Part shown: one piece after another, positions 24,279 through 34,429 of the stretch
How positions within the stretch are numbered: position 1 is the stretch's first letter
Layout: the number at the start of each line of letters is the position of its first letter
Assembly: GCA_019915135.1 (NCBI GenBank)
Contig: JAHLMK010000013.1
Location: forward strand, 434,001-498,000
DNA from: Strobilurus pachycystidiatus
Lineage: Eukaryota > Basidiomycota > Agaricomycetes > Agaricales > Physalacriaceae
Reading direction: 5' to 3'
Length of the DNA: 64,000 bases
Translations under genes and position numbers: made by a program
The notes under the pieces: generated by a model
Database searches by the model: none
What the model saw: the letters and a program-made list of their open reading frames with translations, nothing else
What the model was told of the DNA's origin: nothing

Positions 24279-24717
24279 TAAGGACCTCCACGAGTCAATA
24301 CTCGAGTATACTCTTGACCCGTGACACGAGTACTCATGCTTCAAAACCAATACTTGTGACTCTTCTTTGACTTGACTCATACGGGTACGGATCAAGACGA
24401 GTACGGGTTTAACGGGTCAATACTCACGGATACTCTTGCTTTTCAAGTGTATATCATTCCATTTATATAATGAATGACTATCATATAGAAGTTATTGATT
24501 AAATATACATAGAGGATTCACAAAACTTTCATTTACTCAAGGAATATATGATGATACACCTAATATGAAAATTGATGTCTCCAAAACTCATACTCGCGAC
24601 CCATCTTTGACTTGACTCGTCTTGATCCACGGATCAGAACGAGTCATACTCATGAGTATTATGACGAGTCAAGTATGCGAGTATACTCTTGACTCTTGAT
24701 ACTCATGGAGGTCCTTA
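24279..24717. mobile_element. hAT-type MITE, 439 bp, TSD GTTGATTG
   Basis: The element starts TAAGGACCTCCACGAGTC and ends with the inverse (GGAGGTCCTTA). It is flanked by the perfect 8-bp duplication GTTGATTG (24271-24278, 24718-24725). Subterminal arrays consist of GAGTAT/ACTCGTGA words. It interrupts an exon of the H3-tail gene: removing it and one duplication rejoins the frame HQYSIPINGGAVKAIYG. Its sibling at 32590-33591 has exactly the same net length. Confidence 0.9.
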
Positions 24718-25146
24718 GTTGATTGGGATGCTGTACTGATGAAAGTTGATGATTAGAAGGGATGTTGTGTTGCTGAACGTAAACAGGATAAACCCGGAAG
24801 GTCCTGTTTAGAACTGAGCCTTGCAAATCTCTCCGTGATACGCAAGTCTTAAAATTTTGGCTAAGAGTAACATGGAAGATGACAAGAGAAAGACTGATGT
24901 TCCACGGATCCTGAGGGCAAACAGTATTTTGCCCCACTGTAATGAGGCCTTTCTCTTTGTCCTGGCCTACTTGCTGTCTGAATGCGGCCAGCTGGACATA
25001 GTAGATCTTAAAATGGCAATTGGCGCATTGAAAAGATATGATAACAGATATCAGGTCGCCGTCAAAGCTTATAAGGAGACATCCCGGTGTATCCTTCTCA
25101 TTCTTGGGCGTGCACCAGTGTCATGATGCGTCTCCAGGCAGACATA

Positions 25147-25707
25147 AGGTAGAGGGCGTGGGAACCCCGCACCCTTACTAAGCATGTGACAATCACGGTC
25201 ACAGTGCCAAATTCTGGCCGAAATATTGCGCCACACTCTACTGTAGCTGTGAAAACTTGGATTCAATATGAACTTTCTGTATTTCATGCAATATGTTGCC
25301 GGGATTATGTCTGGCTAGTGCACAATACATTTGGGAGTGCTTGTAGTCTATCTTGAGTACGAGCCCTAGACCTGGCCAGGACTTAGCTCATCGGCAGGCA
25401 GCAACGGAAGCACGGTCCGCATCATGTGATAGGTCACGTGATGTGCCAAATCCCGGCGATGGAAATTTTGACCACCCGCCATTGGAATGGAAATGGCTCA
25501 AAAAACACTTTACTGACAAAAAGATCTTTTGCATAATGGAGATCTTTCTGAACATAAGAGTGCAAATATTGATCATAGGAAGTGTTAACAATGATAATAT
25601 GATCATTTTCTATGTATTAGTTTATGGCCTGAATGCCCGCCCTCCTGCTTATAACCACAGTCACAATCTGCTTACATAAAGGTGCGGGATTCCCACACCC
25701 TCTACCT
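25147..25707 (+). mobile_element. mariner-like MITE, 561 bp, copy 1 (TA flanks)
   Basis: Inverted termini AGGTAGAGGGCGTGGGAACC and AGGTAGAGGGTGTGGGAATC extend about 30 bp and are flanked by TA (25145-25146, 25708-25709). It interrupts LTR B where LTR A reads GGCAGACCACTTG. The second copy at 32904-33464 has the same length in the opposite orientation. A 108-codon frame (25353-25679) reads identically in both copies, but it has no family resemblance and probably reflects recent copying rather than coding. Confidence 0.85.
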
Positions 25708-26405
25708 TAAACTTGTCTCATCTACACAGCCACACGGCTCATTGCCACAGCCGCAACTCTGACTCACAATGGCTGCACGCACACACATCTATGATCTATC
25801 TTTCATGCCACAGAAGCTCTACCGGGAAGTAAAGCAGGATGATGACAGAGTTCAGACGCATTAGGAGCTCCGGGAGCACTTGCGCATACTCTCATAGTGG
25901 ATCAATGTGAACACCAGGGAACCGGTACTTGTCACAGCATGACAGTAGCTTTTCTTGGTCTTGGATCACTTCTCAGACCATTGCACACATTGTTGTAATG
26001 GCCACAACACTCAGGAACAGCTACAGCACTCAAGAAGGAAGCACACATAAAGTACCACTACTAGGAATCGCTTTAGAGACTTGTGGAATCATCTAAGAGT
26101 CAGTTTGGACACGGATCAGGATTAGGATCAGACCTGGCCCACCTGCCTAAATTAGTAGTCGGAATGTGACATTGTGTGACCATCTTGCTTCCTTTTGCCC
26201 ACACGCGCCCGCGCAACCTATCACACTCGTTCGAACCATCTGAGCCCTTATTTATCAAATTATGCCAAAGCCCACTGACGCCGACTAGTCTACACCCCTG
26301 GACACTCTCGTACTCGTGGATTTCTTCCATAAAGACGAAAATTGCGGCAAACTCGGTTAAGGAGGCAATCCGACCGATGCAGGACTGCACGACTGTGCGA
26401 CGCAC

Positions 26406-27356
26406 ATGGCAAACACACACCCGGTCACCAAGGGAGGTCCGAAGACAGCCAATGCAATCAAAAATTGCTTCAAGAAGGTGTGATACACGCCGTTAATTTT
26501 ACTACAAGCTCTGATCCCCTTTTAGCTCAAATCTATTCATGAGGCGGTTCTTGCTGTCAAGCAGAAGACATACATTGGCACGTCCGGATGGACATACACT
26601 GACGAGCATGGCTTCTCCGTCACAGACACCAATCGTGCAGCCTAGGCTTCGTTCGTCAAGCAGCACAGCATCTTCAAGGGCATGGACAATAAGCCCTGGG
26701 AATTCTTTGATAAGATGCACAATATCCTTCCCTTCAAGGCCAAAGGGGCCTATGTCTATAATGCCTCTCGGGCTCGATCTACCCAGTTGCAGGGCTCGCA
26801 GTTGACCAACATATTCCAGTCGCAATCAACCAACGCACCCGGATCAGAGTCGCAGTCAACCGGGGGATCCCAATCACAGTCAACCGAGGGATCCGAATCA
26901 CAGTCAACCAAAGGATCTCAGCCGCAGACTGACAGTGGTGCTCCTCCCGCTGCGTCTCAGCCTACTCCCGCGGCGCAACCTCCCAAAACCCCGAGTCAGT
27001 CAGCTGACACTCTGAAGCGGTCTGCGTCAGAGACCGACGAGTTTGACTCGCCATGGGGAAGTAAAAAAGCCAAGCTTACGGGACCAGAGGCTATTGCTAG
27101 TCTTGGCCGTTCGGTTGAAGGAGTCGGAAGTGCTATTCGCGAGACTCTCTCTGTTCCGAAGTCATCGGATATGTCGCCTTCAAAGAAGATTGCTGCTGCT
27201 CGCATGATGGTCAGGAAGGATAGGGAGTCGCTTTTGATCACGTCGGGAGATGCGACAAAGCTTCATATTCTTTTTGGGCGCGATGTTACAGCGGCGGATA
27301 CTTATATCACAGCAGAGGAGGATGAGCGTGGTGATGTTGCAAAGTATCTCCTGTAG
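26406..27356 (+). pseudogene. Harbinger Myb/SANT-like accessory protein, one nonsense codon
   Basis: Exon 1 (26406-26477, MANTHPVTKGGPKTANAIKN) and exon 2 (26526-27356) join in phase across a 48-nt intron (300 codons). The N-terminal third is a Myb/SANT-like domain: YIGTSGWTYTDEHGFSV, an ASFVKQHSIFKGMDNKPWEF helix and FDKMHNILP. Codon 64 is TAG (26643-26645) where the fold has a Trp, a single G-to-A change. Then follow five SQST-rich repeats (26817-26930) and a C-terminal helix with SLLITSGDATKLHILFGRD. In PIF/Harbinger elements this partner helps bring the transposase to DNA and into the nucleus. Apart from the stop, the reading frame is complete. Confidence 0.8.
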
Positions 27357-27363
27357 ATAATCA

Positions 27364-28749
27364 TTAATCTAATGGTAGTTGCTCTATGTCATTGTCTATG
27401 TCCATTCTCTCTCGTGCCCGGCTATTCAACAAGTCCCTATATTGTTCAAACATTGCTGCTGAAAGTTGATCCCATACATCCTCTACGTGGCGTTTCTCTG
27501 CCGCTGAAGTCTTCTCTGAGGTTGTCAGACTTCCAAAGTCAACCTCTTCATTCTCCTGACGCCGGCCTGGAAGAGTGTCCGTCACATCCGCATCGAGATA
27601 CTGCTCAATATCAGTATTGTCGTGATTGAGGATAAAGTTGTGAAGAGCAATAAGAGCTGGAGGAATTTGTGCCTGGACATTCATCGAATAGTGTGGCGCA
27701 TGAGTGAGAATGGTCCAGCGCTTCTTGACGACATCAAATATACGCTCAACAACATTTTGTGCAGAGGCGTGTCGAAGGTTATACAACTCTTTTGCATTCT
27801 TTGGTCTAGCCTTTCATCAGTAAAAAGAATTACAAATATAGCAAGGTGTCATACCGCTGTCCAACCCGTCCCCACTCTGCAAGATGATAACGCATACTCC
27901 GATATGGGACAAGGAGCGAGTCACAGATCCCAAATCCAGCATCAGCAAGGTAGCACTTTCCTTCTGGAATAGGAAAATCAGCGAGACGTGCTTTAGCATA
28001 CATCTGCGAGTCGACGGCGCAACCATCCCATCCACTGATAAAGAGTAGAAAGCGGAAGTGGAATGATACTACTGCCAGACAGTTTATGGTAACACCGCCC
28101 TTCTGGTTACGAGCATTGTCTATGTCTTCCGCCGATGGAGTGCAGTTGATGTGCGTGCCGTCAATCACACCAAGGACGTTGGCGAAAAAGGGCCAGAATT
28201 TGGGGTTTTGTCGAATTGCATCGGCAACAGGCTCATTGACGCTAGGCAGGCGTACAAAGCGATTATAGAAGGCTGGCGAAGAGAGGAGCTCAGCCATTCT
28301 ACAAAAGTGTCTGTCAAAAGATAAAAAAGTGTATACAAGCAGTAATAGAGAACATACTCTGAAATGGTGGATTTACTATGCTGAAATCTCTCTGCCACAT
28401 GATCGATAGCATTCCCAGTTACGCAAGTGAAGAGAAAAATTGCCAACGACTCGTCGAGGTAGATATGCGCCTGCTGTGCCTCAACATAACCGAGAAGTCG
28501 AAGCTGGACCACAAGGGCAAGAAAAACATGCTTCCGCATTCCGAAAGCAATGTATATCCTGTCGGGATGCCCAACAAGTAGCTCGTCAAGCCATGCACGT
28601 CCAGATAAGGCAGAAGTGTGATGAGGCTCTTTGCAGTACTGTGGCGCGACAGGCATCATGACTCCAAGGACCACATACTGTAGAACGGCAGCTACAATCA
28701 AGGTGATGTACCTCTGAGTCTTTTCGGAGGTGTCAGCCAGTGCTGGCAT
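27364..28749 (-). CDS. PIF/Harbinger DDE transposase, intact, three exons
   Basis: Minus-strand exons 28749-28358, 28310-27855 and 27805-27364 join in frame across 47- and 49-nt GT-AG introns to give 429 residues without a stop, a typical length. The N-terminal half is a helix-turn-helix-like region: LDELLVGHPDRIYIAFGMRK, ESLAIFLFTCVTGN, and FQHSKSTISEHFCRM across intron 1. The DDE_Tnp_4 core has the first Asp in GVIDGTHINC (about D181), the second in CYLADAGFG (about D254), and the Glu in QNVVERIFDVVKKRW (about E303). The motif AEWGRVGQRPKNAKELYNLR, completed by intron 2, is characteristic. It catalyses cut-and-paste transposition in the nucleus. It is potentially functional, but nearby promoter elements were not identified. 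Confidence 0.9.
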
Positions 28750-29225
28750 TGGCAGATGATGGTAGATGGCAGAGATCAGTGAACGCGATGAACAGAGTGA
28801 CGGGCAATCATCACAACTACTAATTTAGGCAGGTGGGCTAGGCCTGATCCTGATCCTGATCCGTGTCCGAACTGACTCTAAAGGAATATCTATTAAAGAA
28901 GAAGTCATAACACTAACACTCGACGCTTGGAGAGCCTCTGGACCGCAGGAGAAGGTTGTAGAACCATGGAGAAGGTCCCAGAAGGTTCAGGGCGCCTCCA
29001 GAACGTTATCCCGCCGCATTGGGCACTCTGACTCACTCAGAAGTCGCTGCAGCATGTGGAGCGGCGGGATCCCGCCCTTTACCCGCTCAGACTCATTCAG
29101 GAGTCTCTGGAGTCATCCCAGGAACTTCTTGGCAGCCTATGACTCAAGCCAAGTCTATACTTATTACTTAGGTGTATGAGCGCATGCTCCCGCCATTCCC
29201 GCCCTCCCGACCAATGGCAGCCCGC

Positions 29226-30388
29226 TAGAGACCTTCATGAGTCTTGACTCGAGTCGACTCGGACTCGCAGTCACGAGTACTCATGGGCCAAATCAGTGCC
29301 CGCGACTCGTGTCAAGACTCGCACTGGTAAAGACTCGAGTCCCGCGAGTCGAGTACTCACGGGTCCGGCGAGTACTCATGTTGATTCGAGTTGTTATGAG
29401 TACTCACGGGTACTCAGGCGAGTACTCGTGCAGTACTCGCAGTGTTCATCTGTCATGCACGACGAATCCCCCCGAGCAATTGCGCGGGGGGCCTCAGCCC
29501 GGCATGAGTACATGATTAGCGAGGGCGGCGGCGGGGCGGCGAGGGAGTTGACATTATAGGAAGAACCACAACGAGGTGACGAGGAGGTGTGTGCCGTGCG
29601 GTAGTGACGTTGAGTGTGGTTGGGTGGCGGAGATGCGAGTGTGTGCGGCATGCGGCATGCTGCATGAATAAATAGATCAATGGCCAGAGACATCAAATGA
29701 ATGAAATTTGAGACACGCACCTGGGTGTGCGCGTCATTTGCAAACGCACCGCGCACCGGTCATCCCGCCCAATCCAGTCCCCAGGCCTGCCGAGCAGCAC
29801 TTCAGAGGTCCTTCCAAAGTGCCGAGGCCTCTGGATGGCCGCTATTGTCGCCGTTCAGCGTCTGCTGCCCATGTATGGGGGCTTACGCGTCCTGGTTGGC
29901 CCGTTGCCAAGGCCGCGGCGCCCTAGCAACGGACCTCAGAAGTCGTCCGCGCCCTATTGTGGGGCATGAGGGTGTCGTCCAAAGCCAGATGACAATTGTC
30001 AGACTGGCAGGGTTGACGAATCGTCAACCCCATGGTGGTGGAGGCAGGAGAAGAGCAAGAGATTGATCGCGATCAATCTCGCTTGCTCGCTTGGGATCCG
30101 GGATATTGATCCCGAGTGATCAGATCAAATTTCATTAAGAACGAGCGTACAACACGCTTGCTGCACGCTCGGCTCACAGTTTGTCTGAGGTCTTTAACCG
30201 TCAGAGAACTGCGCGAGTCCGTGTGAGTACTCGCCATGAGTACTCACACGACCGAAGCCCTGCTCGCAACTCGTGTTCGGACTCGCCCCGGCAAGATCCG
30301 CGAGTCTCGGGGATTGAGTCCTGCGAGTGCCCGAGGCGAGTCGAGTCTCGAGTACTCACTGGATCCTCGAGACTCGTGAAGGTCTCTA
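29226..30388. mobile_element. hAT-type non-autonomous element C, 1163 bp, TSD CAGCCCGC
   Basis: Termini TAGAGACCTTCATGAGTC (left) and TAGAGACCTTCACGAGTC (right, inverted) are flanked by the 8-bp duplication CAGCCCGC (29218-29225, 30389-30396). Both ends carry dense arrays of ACTCGTGAGTACTCG-like words over about 200 bp. The GC-rich centre (29500-30180) encodes nothing recognisable. It interrupts LTR B in the segment that LTR A reads as CAGCCCGCCGATCGG. Confidence 0.9.
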
Positions 30389-30414
30389 CAGCCCGCCAAT
30401 CGGACGCCCCGCCC

Positions 30415-31264
30415 TATTATGATGTGGCCTCACCGTAACCCAAGGCCCTCCACTTGGATCACACTTTGGTGTCCTGATGCTACGGCTACGCGAACCAGCG
30501 CCACACCGGAAGATGCCGAGAGGTATATCAAGGAGTTGAGAGTTCGATCCCTTATGGCGACAGAGCTGGGATCATGAAGTCCCGCCCTTATTGGGCTTCC
30601 CGCCCTCCCGGATACACTTTGGAGCGAGCACACATGGTGTAAGACATCCCGGGAATATACTTAGGCCGCGTGAGTCAGGCGGGAGTCGGTACCCGACCAA
30701 ACCCGCCTTCCCGACCAATGGGCGGCCCTTGATCTGTCGGGCGGTCATCGGGATGTCGGAATCTCCGTCATCCGCAGCGTCGGACCACTCCCGACGCATC
30801 GGGAGTATGTGGTAGAAGCTTCGAGAAGAGGAACGATGAGCAAGCATGGGATTAGTATAAATACAGAGACAGCACTGTACTAGCTACTCAGACTTTGTCC
30901 TTAACCAGTTTTCCCCCATACAACTCTGTTGGGCACTCTGAGCTCTCCGTGGTAGGACTCATCCACATGTCTCCCTTCGATACCTCCGCCAATGTCGTTG
31001 ACTCCGACGTGAGAAGGCTCCCCGACGCCACACCTGGGACCAGGTCCAGTGGCGAGCCTTGTACCTTGGGATTAGGTTCCTACGGTACTACAGTCTCTGG
31101 CGAGACGGACGTGCGACCGTCGAGGGTCCCTACGACTGGTACAGTACAACTAGTCGAACACAATACGAGGATGTACGTAGTACGCTCGAAGGAAAGCTAT
31201 GGGTTGACTACAGGGGTAGTCTCTCATGAGCGAGTCTATGTCACGGCGGGATCAGGTTGTAACA
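30415..31264 (+). mobile_element. solo LTR D (family LTR-2, 850 bp), TSD CGCCC
   Basis: The LTR ends in GGTTGTAACA and starts TATTATGATGTGG, a two-transition variant of TGTCATGATGTGG seen in copy E. It is flanked by CGCCC (30410-30414, 31265-31269). TATAAATA at 30856-30863 is a likely promoter. It inserted in LTR B between sequences that are contiguous in LTR A. Its ends and several internal phrases (CCCGACCAATGG) resemble LTR-1, so the two families are related. Confidence 0.9.
30856..30863 (+). promoter_or_regulatory. TATA box of LTR-2 (copy D)
   Basis: TATAAATA precedes a short leader containing TGTACTAGCTACTCAGACTTT. The same box is present inverted in copy E near 31893-31900. Confidence 0.5.
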
Positions 31265-31488
31265 CGCCCCTTGAAACAGTGGATTAAGTATCTTCCATTG
31301 CATCCAACACAGTGGGAGCTCTGACTCAGTCAGTAACCAATTTGGGACACTAGAATGGTATATAAGTTGAAGTACATTCACCGATGTACTTCAGAACTGG
31401 ACATTATTGCATCTGCGCTATTGTATATTCCTTTGCAGTACTCTTTGGCATCTTGCCTCTGCCATTAGGAAATTGCTCTCTAAGAGGC

Positions 31489-32338
31489 TGTTACGACCTG
31501 ATCCCGCCGTGACATGGACTCGCTCATGAGAGACTAACCCTGTAGTCAACCCATAGCTTTCCTGCGAGCGTACCACGTACATCCTCATATTATGCTCGAC
31601 TGGTCGTACTGTACCAGTCGTAGGGACCCTCGATGGTCACATGTCCGTCTCGCCAGAGACTGTAGTACCGTAGAAACCTAATCCCAAGGTACGAGGCTCG
31701 CCACCGGTCCTGATTCCAGGTGTGGCGTCGGTGAGCCTTCTCTCGTCGGAGTCAACGACGTAGGCGGAGGTATCGAAGGGAGACATGTGGATGAGTCCTA
31801 CCACGGAGAGCTCAGAGTGCCCAACAGAGTTGTATGGGGGAAAACTGGTTAAGGACAAAGTCTGAGTAGCTAGTACAGCGCTGTCTCTGTATTTATACTA
31901 ATCCCATGCTTGCTCATCGTTCCTCTTCTCGAAGCTTCTACCACATACTCCCGATGCGTCGGGAGTGGTCCGACGCTGCGGATGACGGAGATTCCGACAT
32001 CCCGATGACCGCCTGACAGATCAAGGGCCGCCCATTGGTCGGGAAGGCGGGTTTGGTCGGGTACCGACTCCCGCCTGACTCACGCGGCCTAAGTATATTC
32101 CCGGGGTGTCTTACACCATATGTGCTCGCTCCAAAGTGTATCCGGGAGGGCGGGAAGTCCGACAAGGGCGGGACTTCATGATCCCAGTTCTGTCGCCATA
32201 AGGGATCGAACTCTCAACCCCTTGATATACCTCTCGGCATCTTTCGGTGTGGCGCTGGTTCGCGTAGCCGTAGCATCAGGACGCCAAAGTGTGACCAAAG
32301 TGAAGGGCCTTGGGTTACAGTGAGGCCACATCATGACA
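31489..32338 (-). mobile_element. solo LTR E (family LTR-2, 850 bp, inverted), TSD GAGGC
   Basis: Read on the minus strand it runs from TGTCATGATGTGG to GGTCGTAACA and is flanked by GAGGC (31484-31488, 32339-32343). It has exactly the same length as copy D and is highly similar, in the opposite orientation and 224 bp away. It inserted in LTR B at the point where LTR A reads CTAAGGGGCCCTC. Confidence 0.9.
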
Positions 32339-32589
32339 GAGGCCCTCTTTCATTATATGCTTCATTCCTTGCTGAATCGTACTCTTACTCATCATCTTCT
32401 CCTCTCTCTCCACTATCCTTTTGCCACAGGATTGTCCTTGCGTCACTGAGTATGCCGTTGACATGCTATGTAACTGGACGCTTGCTCTCATTGATGGTAT
32501 CCCGTGGGGATCTCTGTCAAGTGGGCTAGGGATGGAGATGGATGGATCTCTTGAACACTGGCTGTACATTTGCTCTCGTCGAGGACGAG

Positions 32590-33591
32590 TAAGGATCTCC
32601 ACGAGTCAATACTTGAGTAGACTCTTGATCCGTGACACAAGTACTTATGCTTCAAAACCAATACTCGTGACTCTTCTTTGACTTGACTCATACAGGTACA
32701 AATCAAGACAAGTACAGGTTTAACGGGTCAATACTCACAGATACTCTTACTTTTCAAATATATATCATACTATTTATATAATGAATGACTATTATATAGA
32801 AGTTATTGATCAAATATGCATAGAGGATTCACAAAACATTTATTTAATCAAGGAATATATGACAATACACCTATTATGAGAATTCATGTTTCTAAAACTC
32901 ATAAGGTAGAGGGTGTGGGAATCCCGCACCTTTATGTAAGTAGATTGTGACTGTGGTTATAAGCAGGAGGGCGGGCATTCAGGCCATAAACTAATACATA
33001 GAAAATGATCATATTATCATTGTTAACACTTCCTATGATCAATATTTGCACTCTTATGTTCAGAAAGATCTCCATTATGCAAAAGATCTTTTTGTCAGTA
33101 AAGTGTTTTTTGAGCCATTTCCATTCCAATGGCGGGTGGTCAAAATTTCCATCGCCGGGATTTGGCACATCACGTGACCTATCACATGATGCGGACCGTG
33201 CTTCCGTTGCTGCCTGCCGATGAGCTAAGTCCTGGCCAGGTCTAGGGCTCGTACTCAAGATAGACTACAAGCACTCCCAAATGTATTGTGCACTAGCCAG
33301 ACATAATCCCGGCAACATATTGCATGAAATACAGAAAGTTCATATTGAATCCAAGTTTTCACAGCTACAGTAGAGTGTGGCGCAATATTTCGGCCAGAAT
33401 TTGGCACTGTGACCGTGATTGTCACATGCTTAGTAAGGGTGCGGGGTTCCCACGCCCTCTACCTTACTCGCGACCCATCTTGGACTTGACTCGTCTTAAT
33501 CCGCGGATCAGAATGGGTCATACTCATGAGTATTATGATGAGTCAAGTATGCGAGTATACTCTTGACTCTCAATACTCATGGAGGTCCTTA
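32590..33591. mobile_element. hAT-type MITE F (439 bp net), TSD AGGACGAG, with a mariner-like MITE inside
   Basis: Termini TAAGGATCTCCACGAGTC and TAAGGACCTCCATGAGTA (inverted) are flanked by AGGACGAG (32582-32589, 33592-33599). The span is 1002 bp. Removing the nested 561-bp MITE and one TA gives 439 bp, the same length as the uninterrupted sibling at 24279-24717. That sibling shows the empty site ACTCATACTCGCG that became ACTCATA...TACTCGCG here. Confidence 0.9.
32904..33464 (-). mobile_element. mariner-like MITE, 561 bp, copy 2 (TA duplication proven)
   Basis: This is an inverted copy of 25147-25707 with the same length and an identical 108-codon shadow frame. It is flanked by TA (32902-32903, 33465-33466). 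Comparison with the uninterrupted hAT MITE at 24279-24717 shows the pre-insertion sequence had one TA, so the duplication is TA, as in Tc1/mariner. Confidence 0.9.
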
Positions 33592-33794
33592 AGGACGAGG
33601 CAATAGTGCAGTCACTGTTGGATTGCTGTCTATGCACTGAGGGTGCTAAGCATTGATCTTTGCTTGTGTAGCGCTACCCAATGGAGTGTAATGAGTAGCG
33701 CAGGTGAATAGGATTCACAACAACACAATGGGTCTACCATTGAGCAAGACAACGGCTAGACAATATGAATAGGAGTCTTGCTAGGCAGAGTGCC

Positions 33795-34429
33795 TAGGGT
33801 TTGAAAGTTCAGTTCAGTTGAGTTTTTTCCTAAGATTTTCAGAAAACCACAACTGAACTGTAAACTGGTCTTACAATTTTTCAAGCAACTCACAACTGAA
33901 CTGCAGTTGCTCAAGAGACCAGTTTTGAGACAGTTTGAGCAACCAGTTAAACTGGTTTAACTGTCTGAGCAATTAAACCAGTTTGAACCAATTCAAGACC
34001 GGTTTTATCATTACTCAGCTGCAAAATGAACCGCCCAGGAATTGAACTCAGGCCATTCTGAGTCATTTCTACAAGACATATAGCAAGGACATTAACCACT
34101 GCGCCAAACGGACGTAGTCCTTATCATTTATGTGTTTCAGAGCCCTAGGAAGACTCTCTGACATCTTTGGTGGTCAAAGCTTCTCAGGTTTGATTCCTGA
34201 GGGAAAAGATCAGTTTAAACTGATTCAAAACCGATTAAACTATTGAGCGGTTTAACTGGTTTAACCAGTCTTTTTACAATTGTGGGTTAACATAGTGAGA
34301 TGAAAAAACTGTAAACTGAGACTGGTCTTCAGTTCTTTTAAAAACACCTTTGGAAGCTAAACTGCGGGCTCAGTTCAGGTTTTTTTTTCAGTTCAGTTGC
34401 AGTTTTAACAACTGAACTTTCAAATCCTA
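33795..34429. mobile_element. hAT-type element G, 635 bp, TSD AGAGTG[CT]C
   Basis: Termini TAGGGTTTGAAAGTTCAGTT and TAGGATTTGAAAGTTCAGTT (inverted) are flanked by AGAGTGCC (33787-33794) and AGAGTGTC (34430-34437), one mismatch. Subterminal arrays repeat CAGTTTAACTG/AACTGAAC words. The centre contains a tRNA-like segment (34031-34112, minus). The terminal repeat is close to that of 20143-20612. Confidence 0.85.
34031..34112 (-). ncRNA. tRNA-like segment with pol III A and B boxes inside hAT element G
   Basis: On the minus strand an A box TGGCGCAGTGG (34106-34096) is followed about 47 bases on by a B box GAGTTCAATTCC (34049-34038), with a nearly complete T-arm. The acceptor and D stems do not pair well, and no clear anticodon loop or CCA end is seen. 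It is most likely a degenerate tRNA or the head of a SINE captured by the hAT element, not a working tRNA gene. Confidence 0.4.

Larger units (their letters stand above)
26097..28878 (-). mobile_element. PIF/Harbinger (ISL2EU-like) DNA transposon, 2782 bp, TSD TAA
   Basis: Terminal inverted repeats of about 62 bp with few mismatches (starting GAGTCAGTT[TC]GGACACGG) are flanked by TAA on both sides (26094-26096, 28879-28881), the TWA duplication of PIF/Harbinger. The element carries two convergent genes: a Myb/SANT-like protein on the plus strand and a DDE transposase on the minus strand. The transposase frame is intact over three exons, whereas the Myb-like gene has one nonsense codon. It inserted in LTR B, where LTR A reads CATCTAGAGGTAT. 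Confidence 0.95.

Noticed and set aside
25353..25679. A 108-codon gene in the mariner-like MITE
   Set aside because: It is identical in two nearly identical copies, so conservation carries no information. No motif, start context or splice signal was seen.
26176..26496. A separate plus-strand gene at the Harbinger left end
   Set aside because: It overlaps the Myb/SANT-like exon 1 in another frame. The splice-consistent reading from 26406 explains the region.
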